DNA from: Fulvivirga sp. M361 | GTDB lineage: Bacteria > Bacteroidota > Bacteroidia > Cytophagales > Cyclobacteriaceae | Direction: 5' to 3' | DNA: 64,000 bases | Assembly: GCF_007097395.1 (NCBI RefSeq) | Contig: NZ_VKDC01000017.1 | Coordinates: 1 to 64,000 of the forward strand | Shown: one piece after another, positions 22,072 to 30,800 of the stretch | How the letters are laid out: every line of letters starts with the position of its first letter | Numbering within the stretch: position 1 is the stretch's first letter | Translations under genes and position numbers: made by a program | The notes under the pieces: generated by a model | The model's input: the letters and a program-made list of their open reading frames with translations, nothing else | Database searches by the model: none | Told to the model about the DNA's origin: nothing

Positions 22072-23061
22072 ATGACAACCACCGTTAAAACAAGGCTTTC
22101 CGTAGATGAATATGTACAAGGAATAGTGGAAAAAGACACTATTACTTTGAGCAGAGCCATAACACTTATTGAAAGTGGCCGGAAAGATGATCTGCACCTT
22201 TCCGAACAAGTATTGAGCGCCATACTGCCTTACACCGGCCAATCAAAACGCATTGGGATCACAGGTGTGCCAGGGGTTGGTAAAAGTACTTTTATAGAGT
22301 CATTAGGGCTCTTCCTGGCAGACAAAGGACATAAACTGGCGGTACTTGCCATAGACCCCAGCAGTCAACGAACGGGGGGCAGTATCCTGGGTGATAAAAC
22401 AAGAATGGACAACCTTTCGAAGCATCCAAATGCGTATATCCGTCCTTCTGCTACAGGTTCCTCGCTTGGAGGAGTCGCCAATAAAACCCGCGAAGCGTTA
22501 TTGCTTTGTGAAGCTGCCGGCTTTGATGTAATATTCATTGAAACAGTAGGTGTAGGTCAGTCAGAAACTGCTGTTAAAGGCATGGTTGATTTCTTTCTTT
22601 TACTAATGCTTGCCGGGGCAGGTGATGAGCTTCAAGGCATAAAAAAGGGTATCATGGAAATGGCAGATGCCGTAGTGATCAATAAAGCGGATGGAGACAA
22701 CATAACTCCTGCCAAATTGGCCAAAGCAGAATATCAAAATGCACTGCATCTCTTCCCTCCCACTGCCTCCGGATGGATACCACAAGTAAAACTATGTTCT
22801 GCTCTCAAAAGCAGTGGCATAGCCGAGGTCTGGGAAATGATGGAAAGCTACTTTACACAGCTGGGAGGTGAGGGTGTTGATGAACAACGCAAAAGTCAGA
22901 ACCTTAACTGGATGCATGAAAGTATAGGTCATCTGCTTAAAACTACATTTTATAGATCTCCCCTGGTGGAAAAAGAGATCCCCGTGTTAGAAGATGATAT
23001 CAGATCAGGTAAAATAACCCCTTTTGCGGCAGCAAGACGCTTGATCGAGTTAGCTTATTGA
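22072..23061 (+). CDS. meaB: MeaB/ArgK-type GTPase for methylmalonyl-CoA mutase
   Basis: A 329-residue G3E GTPase with Walker A GVPGVGKST (residues ~65), switch ETVGVGQSE and base motif NKADGD, plus DPSSQRTGGSILGDKTRM typical of MeaB. The C-terminal helices form the dimer arm. It guards adenosylcobalamin-dependent methylmalonyl-CoA mutase, gating cofactor loading and release. The mutase genes are not in this window. Its place next to the B12 salvage operon, though convergent with it, fits a shared cofactor theme. Confidence 0.93.
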   Translation: MTTTVKTRLSVDEYVQGIVEKDTITLSRAITLIESGRKDDLHLSEQVLSAILPYTGQSKRIGITGVPGVGKSTFIESLGLFLADKGHKLAVLAIDPSSQRTGGSILGDKTRMDNLSKHPNAYIRPSATGSSLGGVANKTREALLLCEAAGFDVIFIETVGVGQSETAVKGMVDFFLLLMLAGAGDELQGIKKGIMEMADAVVINKADGDNITPAKLAKAEYQNALHLFPPTASGWIPQVKLCSALKSSGIAEVWEMMESYFTQLGGEGVDEQRKSQNLNWMHESIGHLLKTTFYRSPLVEKEIPVLEDDIRSGKITPFAAARRLIELAY

Positions 23062-23250
23062 TCCGGGAAGATGTTATCATGCAGTTAGGGCTCTCTCGAA
23101 AATTCCATTTTCAAGGTTTGTTTCCGGGTGCTGGTCACTGGGCCACTGGCAATACAGCGCACAATTTATTGATTATCATCATATTACAAATACACTTGAA
23201 AAATGATATTGCTCAGTCGCTTATTGCAAATCAGACCGTGATAGAAGACA

Positions 23251-23290
23251 AAAACCTCGAAAATGGTATAATACCAATGATTTTGAGGTT
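23251..23290 (-). terminator. Intrinsic terminator of the B12 salvage operon
   Basis: Arms AACCTC/GAGGTT extend inward through AAAAT and GGTAT/ATACC with a small bulge. On the minus strand the stem is followed by TTTTTG. It lies 34 bp beyond the last stop codon of the operon. Confidence 0.75.
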
Positions 23291-23323
23291 CAAAACACCA
23301 AAACCTCCCATAAAAAGGTGCAT

Positions 23324-23659
23324 TTAAACGTCAAAACACACTTTTGAGCTAAAACTATTTTTCATGAGTGGCCCAGTTAATAATGGCTTGATTGATAAAA
23401 GGTCATCAGGTATTTGGTAAGCGTTTGTATCTGACACTTCATCCAAATACTGCTTTTTTAGTGGTATTCCTAAAACAGAAGCTTGTTGTTCAATCAAATC
23501 TTCATGAATGCCATGTGACCTTACACATTTGGTATCCACATCGAATACAGTATGAATATGCTCTACTTCCCATTTCCCACTTTGAAGAATTTTGTAAAAG
23601 GCAAAAGCACTATTCTTCCCTCCACTCCAGGCAACAGATACGGGTTGTTTTTCCTCCAT
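23324..23659 (-). CDS. Truncated diphthine-ammonia-ligase-like (ATP_bind_4) protein
   Basis: The 111 residues match the N-terminal half of the ATP_bind_4/DUF71 family: nucleotide loop SVAWSGGKNSAFAFY (usual form SGGKDS), then SHGIHEDLIEQQASVLGIPL. Full-length members have ~220-240 residues, with a VFGDI region and a C-terminal ATP/substrate site that are missing here. The end DDLLSIKPLLTGPLMKNSFS is not family-like. It is the last gene of the B12 salvage operon (3-bp gap to cobC). Family members recur in Bacteroidota cobalamin clusters. Probably truncated and perhaps inactive. Confidence 0.65.
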   Translation of the reverse strand: MEEKQPVSVAWSGGKNSAFAFYKILQSGKWEVEHIHTVFDVDTKCVRSHGIHEDLIEQQASVLGIPLKKQYLDEVSDTNAYQIPDDLLSIKPLLTGPLMKNSFSSKVCFDV

Positions 23660-23662
23660 CCG

Positions 23663-24223
23663 CTAGCGATTTACATATTCTACCCGCATGATATCCCCAT
23701 GTCTGGCAATTTTATTTACACTACCATAATCGAGATGAAAATGAAAAGTGTTACGAAGAGGTATATGTAACAGATGACTGATGATTACACGAATAACACC
23801 GCCATGAATACACAATATAACGGGGTCTTCAAGCTTTTTATTTATTAACTCCCCCCAAAATTCAAGTACGCGTGCACTCAGATCTTCAAACGACTCCCCT
23901 CCCGCGGGTCTTTCGCCCACAAAGTTGTCCATCCAGACATTGAGCCCTTCCGTACCAATATCGTCCCATTTCTTTAGTTCCCAATCACCAAATGACATTT
24001 CCTTGAGTCTGTCATCAAAAGATATTTCATCCGACAGTTGCTGCGCCAACACTTTACACCTTTTCAACGGACTGGAATAAACCTTTCCGATATCCTTTGG
24101 TAAATGAAACTTTAAACGATTGACTTCTTCTTGAAATGACGAGATCACATCCAGGTCTGCCTGGCCATAACACACTCCTTTATCAACTTCAGGGGTGGTA
24201 TGACGTACTAAATATATTTCCAT
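23663..24223 (-). CDS. cobC: Alpha-ribazole phosphatase, histidine phosphatase family
   Basis: The 186-residue protein starts EIYLVRHTTPEVDKGVCYGQ, carrying the phosphohistidine motif (RHT; normal RHG/RHT). It ends with the second histidine motif VILCIHGGVIRVI. The Y-G-x-x-D and SPLKRCKVLA motifs fit CobC. It removes phosphate from alpha-ribazole-5'-phosphate (or the adenosylcobalamin phosphate) in nucleotide-loop assembly. It overlaps cobS by 16 bp, implying coupled translation. Confidence 0.88.
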   Translation of the reverse strand: MEIYLVRHTTPEVDKGVCYGQADLDVISSFQEEVNRLKFHLPKDIGKVYSSPLKRCKVLAQQLSDEISFDDRLKEMSFGDWELKKWDDIGTEGLNVWMDNFVGERPAGGESFEDLSARVLEFWGELINKKLEDPVILCIHGGVIRVIISHLLHIPLRNTFHFHLDYGSVNKIARHGDIMRVEYVNR

Positions 24224-24990
24224 AAGATCATAAAGCTAAGATAAAACACCACTTCTGTCACCTGCTGAACCGCTCCCAGGCAGTCGCCTGTATAGCCACC
24301 TATCCATTTTTTAAAATAGTAGCTCAAATAAAGTGTCATGCCTATCATGGGTAATAACAGTAGTGCTATCATGAGGTTTTGAAAAAATATCAATGGCGTC
24401 AGCCCAAAAGCCATAGCGACCAAAAAAGAACGAATGGATAGCTGTTTAGCTACTGGTTTAGCCTTACTATCTTCGTTTTCCCTAACATATTCGTTTAAAT
24501 ACATGATAGTTATTGGCATTAAGCGGCTTGTACTATGTGCTGATATCATCACTAAGATCATCTCAGGAACAGAAACTACCCCACCGGTTTCCCAAAGTAA
24601 GACATACTTCATTAATAGCATCAATACCATTCCTACAACGCCATAAGCCCCAATCACACTATCTTTCATAATGGTCAGGATACGCTCCTTGGTCCAGCCT
24701 CCACCAAACCCATCGCAAACATCCGCCCAACCATCTTCATGGAAAGCACCTGTTACTAAAATACCCGTGATCATAGAAAGAAGAATACTAACAGATAGCG
24801 GTAGTAAATGAATAGAAGCCCAAAAAACAAGCACAGTAAAACCACCTACTATCCAACCGATCAGCGGGAAATACCGGGTGGACTTATTGAGCATATCAGC
24901 GGAGTGGTCCACCCACCTTGGGCAAGGCAACCGGGTGTAGAACATTAAAGCGGTAAAAAACACATTTACCTCAGATTTAATCCATTTCAT
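24208..24990 (-). CDS. cobS: Adenosylcobinamide-GDP ribazoletransferase
   Basis: A 260-residue integral membrane protein with five to seven hydrophobic segments. It carries the family's acidic motif GAFHEDGWADVCDGFGGGWT followed by RILTIMKDSVIGAYGVVG. It joins GDP-cobinamide with alpha-ribazole(-phosphate) at the inner membrane to form cobalamin. Starts overlap cobT by 4 bp (ATGA type). Length is standard. Confidence 0.95.
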   Translation of the reverse strand: MKWIKSEVNVFFTALMFYTRLPCPRWVDHSADMLNKSTRYFPLIGWIVGGFTVLVFWASIHLLPLSVSILLSMITGILVTGAFHEDGWADVCDGFGGGWTKERILTIMKDSVIGAYGVVGMVLMLLMKYVLLWETGGVVSVPEMILVMISAHSTSRLMPITIMYLNEYVRENEDSKAKPVAKQLSIRSFLVAMAFGLTPLIFFQNLMIALLLLPMIGMTLYLSYYFKKWIGGYTGDCLGAVQQVTEVVFYLSFMILWKYI

Positions 24991-26030
24991 GACTTCTTCT
25001 CACTCACTCCGGCAGACTCAAAAGAAGCCATATCGTTGAGGAATTGTACCGCAGACTGAAGTAATGGATAAGCCAATGCGCAGCCTGTCCCCTCTCCCAG
25101 CCTTAAGTCCAGTTTCAATAACGCCTTACCTCCCAGGTATTTTAGTATTTTCTGGTGGCCCTGTTCGGCCGACTCATGACAAAAAACTGCATATTGAAGT
25201 ATATTCTTATTCAATTGGTAAGCGGCTAAAAGCGCTGCTGAAGCAATGAACCCATCTACTAATACGATCATTTTCCGTTCTGCAGCCGCTAACATACTTC
25301 CTGCCATCATCACAATCTCAAACCCACCAAATGCCTCCATCACTTTCAACGGATCAGATCGATCCAACTGATGAAACTCCAAAGCCCTGGTCAAACGTTC
25401 CTGCTTATGTTGCAATTGGGTGTCAGTAAGCCCAGTACCTCTACCCACGCACTCTGTTAAGGGCAGATCACAGAAAACACTCATCAACAGGCTGGCAGAT
25501 GAGGTATTACCTATTCCCATTTCGCCAAAACCTATTACATTTGATCCTTTTTCAAACAGGTCTTTAACGATCTCCCGACCATGTTCAAGTGCTGTACTGC
25601 ATTGCTCAGCAGTCATGGCTGCCGTTTCAACAAAATTCTGCGTGCCATGCGCTATTTTGAAGTCCGCAGGCTTATTATGCCCTTCAAAATCACCCTTTAC
25701 ACCGGCATCTACAATGGTAAGTCCCAAGCCGTTTTGACGGCAAAAAACATTGATGGCTGCACCTCCTCCGAGGAAATTCATTACCATTTGATAAGTAACC
25801 TCTTGCGGAAATGCGCTAACGCCGTCAAGGGCTACTCCATGGTCTGCGGCAAATACCAACAAATGCGGTGCTTTTAATTCGGGCGTCAGCGTCTGCTGAA
25901 TTAACCCTATCTTCAGGGCTAACGCTTCCAGGTTACCCAAGGCTCCCAGCGGTTTTGTTTTTTGATCAATTTTGTTTTGTAAAGCTTGTTCCAAGCCTAA
26001 GTCCGGCGGTAGTATTTTTTCTGATAACAT
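24987..26030 (-). CDS. cobT: Nicotinate-nucleotide:dimethylbenzimidazole phosphoribosyltransferase
   Basis: The 347-residue protein contains family motifs KPLGALGNLEALA, VFAADHGVALDGVSAFPQEV, NVIGFGEMGIGNTSSAS, GRGTGLTD and the catalytic-region LRLGEGTGCALAYPLL. It activates the lower ligand of B12 (alpha-ribazole-5'-phosphate synthesis). The ATG at 26030 directly abuts the stop of the small DUF5522 gene. It needs externally supplied or salvaged base; no bluB is in this window. Confidence 0.96.
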   Translation of the reverse strand: MLSEKILPPDLGLEQALQNKIDQKTKPLGALGNLEALALKIGLIQQTLTPELKAPHLLVFAADHGVALDGVSAFPQEVTYQMVMNFLGGGAAINVFCRQNGLGLTIVDAGVKGDFEGHNKPADFKIAHGTQNFVETAAMTAEQCSTALEHGREIVKDLFEKGSNVIGFGEMGIGNTSSASLLMSVFCDLPLTECVGRGTGLTDTQLQHKQERLTRALEFHQLDRSDPLKVMEAFGGFEIVMMAGSMLAAAERKMIVLVDGFIASAALLAAYQLNKNILQYAVFCHESAEQGHQKILKYLGGKALLKLDLRLGEGTGCALAYPLLQSAVQFLNDMASFESAGVSEKKS

Positions 26031-26174
26031 TTATTTTTTCTTGAATCCATACGGGCAGTGGCGACAGCCGCTTTTACAGCAATATCCTCTTTTTAAATGA
26101 TATTCTTCTGTAAACACGTACAGGCCGTTTTCTATATAATAAAGCTCGCCTTTCCTTTTTTTTATGTCCCTCAC
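26031..26174 (-). CDS. DUF5522 small cysteine-rich protein
   Basis: A 47-codon gene with GTG start at 26174. The protein reads ELYYIENGLYVFTEEYHLKR then GYCCKSGCRHCPYGF. The CC...GC-x-HCPYG motif is that of DUF5522, a tiny Bacteroidota family of unknown role, likely metal-binding through four cysteines and histidines. The frame has a stop just upstream, so GTG is the only early start. It sits inside the salvage operon between cobU (31-bp gap) and cobT (abutting). Its length hides it from most gene finders. Confidence 0.8.
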   Translation of the reverse strand: MRDIKKRKGELYYIENGLYVFTEEYHLKRGYCCKSGCRHCPYGFKKK

Positions 26175-26205
26175 TGCACCATCATTTTATAGTTGGGTTA
26201 TTCGC

Positions 26206-26712
26206 TTACTTTACCTTTAATGGCAACCCTGAAACCATTAGTGTCACACTATCGGAATAACTGGCTATATACTGGTTAACCCAGCCCTGTACCTCTACAA
26301 AGTCTCTACCCAGTTTGGTTTGGGCATGAACACCCATTCCTATTTCATTGGTAATGACCAGGAGTGTACCATTATAGTCCTTTATCTTGTTAAACTCACT
26401 TTTAGCAACTTCCAGGCTTTTTTCCTTTTCATTATTACATTGATGAAAAATGTTGGTAAGCCAGAGCGTGACACAATCCATTAACACCACCCTATCTGAT
26501 GGAAGAACCGCGCTAAGCCTTATTTGTTCCTCGATCGTTTCCCAGGTTTTAGTACCGCGCTCAGCCTTATGCCTATTCACCCGTTCTTTCATCTCTTCAT
26601 CCCATACCTTAGCTGTAGCCAGGTAAACAGGCTTATCTGTAAGGTTTTCTGCCATCTCCTGACCATAGGAAGACTTACCGGATCTTTCTCCTCCTGTAAT
26701 TAAGTGGATCAT
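26206..26712 (-). CDS. cobU: Adenosylcobinamide kinase / adenosylcobinamide-phosphate guanylyltransferase
   Basis: The 168-residue protein opens with P-loop LITGGERSGKSSYGQEMAEN. It has the ERGTKTWETIEEQ guanylylation region including His (RHKAERGT), and VVLMDCVTLWLTNIF plus VTNEIGMGVHAQTKLGRDF. It phosphorylates adenosylcobinamide and then adds GMP, giving the CobS substrate. It overlaps the preceding binding-protein gene by 4 bp. Length is normal for CobU. Confidence 0.95.
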   Translation of the reverse strand: MIHLITGGERSGKSSYGQEMAENLTDKPVYLATAKVWDEEMKERVNRHKAERGTKTWETIEEQIRLSAVLPSDRVVLMDCVTLWLTNIFHQCNNEKEKSLEVAKSEFNKIKDYNGTLLVITNEIGMGVHAQTKLGRDFVEVQGWVNQYIASYSDSVTLMVSGLPLKVK

Positions 26713-27647
26713 TTCAATACTCTTTCCAGAGGAACATAGCCTTTACCTAAATGTTGCTTTTCAAATACTTCGGGATGTAATATCTCCGCGAGTATTTCTG
26801 CTGAATCTTTTATACGTGGCCCCGGACGATTGAAATATTGATTGCCATCCGTCACAAAAACACGATCATTTTTAACCGCCTTCAGTTCATCCCACCCGGG
26901 CAGATCAGTCAGTAGTCCAATTTCCTCCATGGTTCTGTCAATGTCAAAGCCACAAGGCATAACCGCGATGACTTCAGGATCTTCAAGCCGTATTTCCTCC
27001 CACTTAAAATAGTGGGAATGCTGATCTTTTGCAGCAAGTACATTTTCACCACCTGCTATTTCTACTAACTCAGGCACCCAGTTACCTGCCAGCATGATAG
27101 GACTCAACCATTCTATACAAGCGATCCTGGGCCTATTCAGACCGCTTGTTATATCACGTATCTTGGCAAATACCGACTGCATACTGCTCACTAACTCCTG
27201 AGCTCTGCCTTTGACATCCAGGGCCTCTCCCACCTTATCAACGTCATCCAATACATCTCGCAGGCTGTTAGGTTCAAGGTTGATAATGGTAGGGTTGGAA
27301 CTGATCAATTGGCATACAGCAGCTTCTACATCTTTCATGTTCACAGCACACACCTCACACTGTGACTGCGTAATGATATAATCGGGCTTAAGTTCTTCCA
27401 ACTGCTCTACATCCAGTTGATAAACAGAAAGGCCATAACGCAATATCTGGCGTACCTCTTTGTCAATTTGAAGGCTGGAGCCCTTTGGATTGAATTTTGG
27501 TGATGTAAGTATGGGTAATGAACCAATTCCTGCGGGAAAATCACATTCATGTGACCTTCCCACCAGGCGGTCTCTAAAACCCAGGGCATCTGCTATTTCA
27601 GTACTACTGGGAAGTAAGCTTACTATTCTTGGCATTTTCATGGCCAT
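26709..27647 (-). CDS. B12-binding protein (BtuF-like) without signal peptide
   Basis: The 312-residue protein belongs to the class III periplasmic-binding family (PRIVSLLPSSTEIADALGF; LKPDYIITQSQCEVCAVNM; RIACIEWLSPIMLAGNWVPE; FDIDRTMEEIGLLTDLPGWD). It starts directly at the mature fold with MAMKMPRIVS, with no signal peptide or lipobox. No better start lies upstream because the btuG-like stop is 1 bp away. It may be a cytoplasmic corrinoid-binding protein that hands substrate to CobU. A separate lipoprotein BtuF is encoded at 31068. Confidence 0.85.
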   Translation of the reverse strand: MAMKMPRIVSLLPSSTEIADALGFRDRLVGRSHECDFPAGIGSLPILTSPKFNPKGSSLQIDKEVRQILRYGLSVYQLDVEQLEELKPDYIITQSQCEVCAVNMKDVEAAVCQLISSNPTIINLEPNSLRDVLDDVDKVGEALDVKGRAQELVSSMQSVFAKIRDITSGLNRPRIACIEWLSPIMLAGNWVPELVEIAGGENVLAAKDQHSHYFKWEEIRLEDPEVIAVMPCGFDIDRTMEEIGLLTDLPGWDELKAVKNDRVFVTDGNQYFNRPGPRIKDSAEILAEILHPEVFEKQHLGKGYVPLERVLK

Positions 27648-27648
27648 A

Positions 27649-28779
27649 TTATTTGAATGTCGCGCTATTTGGGGCTATCCCTGAAGTATGCTCACCTATT
27701 AATTCACCTTCTTCCGTATATCTTATAATGAAACCATCACTTGAAAAACCAGGTGCTACTGTGCCAATAAAATTACCATTTGAAGGGTTAACAGCGAATC
27801 CGTAAAACTCCTTTTCTCTATCTATGAAAAGATTCATTTCAAAGTCTTCCTCCGTGTTTGTACCTATGGTTCCTACATTATAAATATCTTTTTCATAATC
27901 CAGATACAGCCCGTCCTTGCTCTTATTGAATACCAGGTGATTAGGCCCTACGTTCTTTTGAGACATGAAAACTGTAAACAAGACTTCATTATCCGGAGAT
28001 ATTTTTGAGATGAAACCCGGAGTAGTAGCATCCAGGTTCACAGAAAAGTCATCATTAAGAACTATGTTACCTGTTCCTGCTACCCAGATATTCCCTTCGC
28101 TATCTATATCAAGACTTTTAGGGTTATCTCCCACTGTGATCTCTTGTGTTACTTCATCGGTAGAAGTATTGATCACTACCACTCTGTTATCTTTTTTAGG
28201 CTCAAAAGTAATATTGTTAAAACCTCCACCATTAGCAGCATATACATTTTCACCTACCAGGATCATACGGTTGGTACCAAAACCTGTGGGAATCGTCTTG
28301 GTTACCGTATTTGTTGTGAGATCCAATACTTTAACCGTTCCTACATCTCCTGTAGCACCCCAGTCGGATATATAAGCTTTTTCATCATTTATCGCAAGCA
28401 AATACCTTGGTGACGCTATTCCTTTTGTTCCGTCAATAGTAGCTAATGAAATGACATTATCTGTATCGATGACCTCTATCTTATTGGAGTTTTGCACTAC
28501 AATGTATCCTTTATCTCCTATTATGGTCATAGACTGTGCCTGATCACCTAATGGCTGACCATTTACAGTAAAAAAGATGTTGTTTTGGATTTGCTCCGTA
28601 TCAACATCAAAAAAAGAAAGGCTGGCGGTACCACCATTGAAAAGGCCTTCATTAACTATAAAGAATCCATTCTCTCCCAGCGATATGGGCGAAACATCTT
28701 CGTCATTGTTACAAGAAAAAGTGCCCCATAGTAATGTAAAAAGTATGATTTTAGAAAAGTGTCGTAATTTGTTCATCAT
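27649..28779 (-). CDS. BtuG-like beta-propeller surface lipoprotein (DUF5074)
   Basis: The 376-residue protein has a lipoprotein signal (LLWGTFSC, lipobox Cys near residue 23) followed by an acidic NDEDVS tail-start typical of Bacteroidota surface export. The rest is a seven-bladed YncE-like beta-propeller (KIEVIDTDNVISLATIDGTK; VKVLDLTTNTVTKTIPTGFG; VVVINTSTDEVTQEITVGDN). In Bacteroides, BtuG of this fold captures cobalamin on the cell surface and caps BtuB. Here it lies 10 bp downstream of btuB in the riboswitch-controlled operon, which supports the same role. Confidence 0.85.
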   Translation of the reverse strand: MMNKLRHFSKIILFTLLWGTFSCNNDEDVSPISLGENGFFIVNEGLFNGGTASLSFFDVDTEQIQNNIFFTVNGQPLGDQAQSMTIIGDKGYIVVQNSNKIEVIDTDNVISLATIDGTKGIASPRYLLAINDEKAYISDWGATGDVGTVKVLDLTTNTVTKTIPTGFGTNRMILVGENVYAANGGGFNNITFEPKKDNRVVVINTSTDEVTQEITVGDNPKSLDIDSEGNIWVAGTGNIVLNDDFSVNLDATTPGFISKISPDNEVLFTVFMSQKNVGPNHLVFNKSKDGLYLDYEKDIYNVGTIGTNTEEDFEMNLFIDREKEFYGFAVNPSNGNFIGTVAPGFSSDGFIIRYTEEGELIGEHTSGIAPNSATFK

Positions 28780-28789
28780 GCAATAGGTA

Positions 28790-30697
28790 TTAATGAAATG
28801 AGTAGGTTATGTTAAAATTATAATGTCTTCCGGGCATGGGGTAGGCGCTTCTTATCTCGTAATCTTTATTGAAAAGATTGTTGACGCCTACACCAACATT
28901 TATTTTATGTGCTCCAAGATCAGCTGCGTAACCCAGGTTCAGATCGGTGAGCGCGAAAGGATCAAGCGCCCATCGTGGATTATTATCGAACGTACTGAAT
29001 TGCTCACCCGTAAAAGTTTGGTTTAAAGAAGCTACGAACCGGGAATAGCTGAAAGACAGGTTAGCTGAAGCCTGATGTAAAGGAACGTAGATCAATTTTT
29101 TACCTAACTCATCCATGTTTCCCCCTTCCTCTATGCGTTCTTTGGATGACTCCGTATAGGTATAATGTATTTTACCACCGACCTTTATCTTTTCATGGAG
29201 AGTTCTCTGAGCATCTAAAGAAAATTCCATCCCACGTAACCAGGCCGTCAGCACATTAATTGGAGACCAGTTCCCATTATCGTCAGGCTGCCAGCTTATC
29301 CAGTTCTTGACATAATTACTGAATGCAGTAATTTCCGCTGTTATTGTTTCGCCCTGACCAAAAACAATGTACTGGCCTAACTCCAGGTTCACACCGTCTT
29401 CAGGTTTCAAATCAGGATTACCACTATCGGTACCACTTACCCAAAACAGATCATTAAAAGTAGGTATTCGAAAGCTACGGGCAGCTTTAGCTTTCAGGCT
29501 ATACCCGGGAAATACATGATAGTTCACTCCTACAGAGGGTACAAACGGAGTAGTTTCACCATCTACCAATACCTCACGCGCGGAAAGAGATACTTCGAAT
29601 TTGGTAAAAAGCAGCTTTGTCGCGGAAATAAATAACGCAGTTTGATCTCTCCTGGCGTCGTTATTGGCATAGTTTTGCACATCAGCTATTTCCAGTGTGT
29701 GGTTTATACCCCATTGCACTTTAAGAAAATGCTTGAATGATTGATCCATTTGAAATTCCGATATCCATGAGTTGGACCGGATCGGTGTGGTTTCATTGTA
29801 AATCAACTCATGATTTATCCAGGAAGTGAAAGCTTTAATACGAAGGTTTGGTAGGTTGTTAGCGTACGTAAGCACCGTTCTATGAAATCTGTCTTTCTGA
29901 AAATCGGTTCCATCCACCGTTTCTCCGGCTGTTTTGGGGATTTGCACATCATTGTCCTGAAACCAATATTTTAGCTTTACTAAGCCTTTAGACCCAACTT
30001 TGACGGAAGGCTCTACTAAAAGTCCCTTCTGACGAATACCTGCATTAGCCAACGTTTCTTCCCGGTTTGAAAACCGATTATAGAATTGAAAATCATTGTC
30101 CGCCTGATGTACAAACCCTCTTAACTTGAGCTGTGCTTTATTCCCGGTAGATGATAACTGAATACCTGAATAACGCTGACCAAAACTACCTACTTGCTGT
30201 TGCCACGAAAGCGCCAATGGTCTTTTTGAAAAAGCTGGATCCTCTGTACGCAGTTGAACAGAACCGCCTATGGCACCTGATCCATAAAATGAACTGCCTG
30301 CACCGTATTGAAGTACAATATCATCGACAAATGATATAGGAACTAATGTCAGGTCAAGCCCTCCATTCATAGGGCTTTGTAAATTCACACCTTCCCAAAG
30401 TATAGTGGAATGATTAGTTCCTGCCCCCCGAAATGACACGCCGGAAAGGCCACTTACACCGTAAGATCGTACATTTAATCCTGAATAGCGGGAAAGTACC
30501 TGGTTAAGATTGGCCTGATTTTGAATGCCGGTTATTTTCTTATCTAGTGTTACACTTTTGTTCGCCGTACCATAGTCTTCCAGACGTGTAGAAAAAACAC
30601 TGACATCGTCCAGTACCAAAGTATCACGTACCGACTGGCCTGTTACCTGATAAGTATAGACATAGCAAACAAGCAAAACGCTCAAAAATCTTTTCAT
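28790..30697 (-). CDS. btuB: TonB-dependent vitamin B12 receptor
   Basis: The protein starts MKRFLSVLLVCYVYTYQVTG (ATG 30697), the signal peptide; a TTG at 30709 would add four residues. It has TonB box DTLVLDDVSVFS, a plug (LNQVLSRYSGLNVRSYGVSG; FRGAGTNHSTILWEGVNLQS) and a 22-strand barrel ending NFNITYSFH with terminal aromatic-x-H. Length (635 aa) is standard for BtuB. It actively imports cobalamin and other corrinoids across the outer membrane. It heads the operon and is preceded by a cobalamin riboswitch and by a hairpin next to the start codon. Confidence 0.94.
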   Translation of the reverse strand: MKRFLSVLLVCYVYTYQVTGQSVRDTLVLDDVSVFSTRLEDYGTANKSVTLDKKITGIQNQANLNQVLSRYSGLNVRSYGVSGLSGVSFRGAGTNHSTILWEGVNLQSPMNGGLDLTLVPISFVDDIVLQYGAGSSFYGSGAIGGSVQLRTEDPAFSKRPLALSWQQQVGSFGQRYSGIQLSSTGNKAQLKLRGFVHQADNDFQFYNRFSNREETLANAGIRQKGLLVEPSVKVGSKGLVKLKYWFQDNDVQIPKTAGETVDGTDFQKDRFHRTVLTYANNLPNLRIKAFTSWINHELIYNETTPIRSNSWISEFQMDQSFKHFLKVQWGINHTLEIADVQNYANNDARRDQTALFISATKLLFTKFEVSLSAREVLVDGETTPFVPSVGVNYHVFPGYSLKAKAARSFRIPTFNDLFWVSGTDSGNPDLKPEDGVNLELGQYIVFGQGETITAEITAFSNYVKNWISWQPDDNGNWSPINVLTAWLRGMEFSLDAQRTLHEKIKVGGKIHYTYTESSKERIEEGGNMDELGKKLIYVPLHQASANLSFSYSRFVASLNQTFTGEQFSTFDNNPRWALDPFALTDLNLGYAADLGAHKINVGVGVNNLFNKDYEIRSAYPMPGRHYNFNITYSFH

Positions 30698-30699
30698 AC

Positions 30700-30724
30700 T
30701 TTGACACAATCACTGTGGCCAAAG
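30700..30724 (-). promoter_or_regulatory. Hairpin abutting the btuB start codon (expression platform)
   Basis: On the minus strand CTTTGGCCACA pairs with TGTGTCAAAG across a GTGAT loop; the stem ends 2 nt before the ATG. It would hide the ribosome-landing region when formed, so translational control by the upstream aptamer is likely. No intrinsic terminator is present in the leader. Confidence 0.55.
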
Positions 30725-30800
30725 CTTATCGAAAAATAAAAGTGGATAAGAATAAATGTGTATCTATATCCAAGCCATAACTCCCGAAAGCTTATTTAAT

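Noticed and set aside
23058-23327. 89-codon frame after meaB
   Set aside because: Overlaps the operon terminator and the meaB stop, no protein-like pattern.
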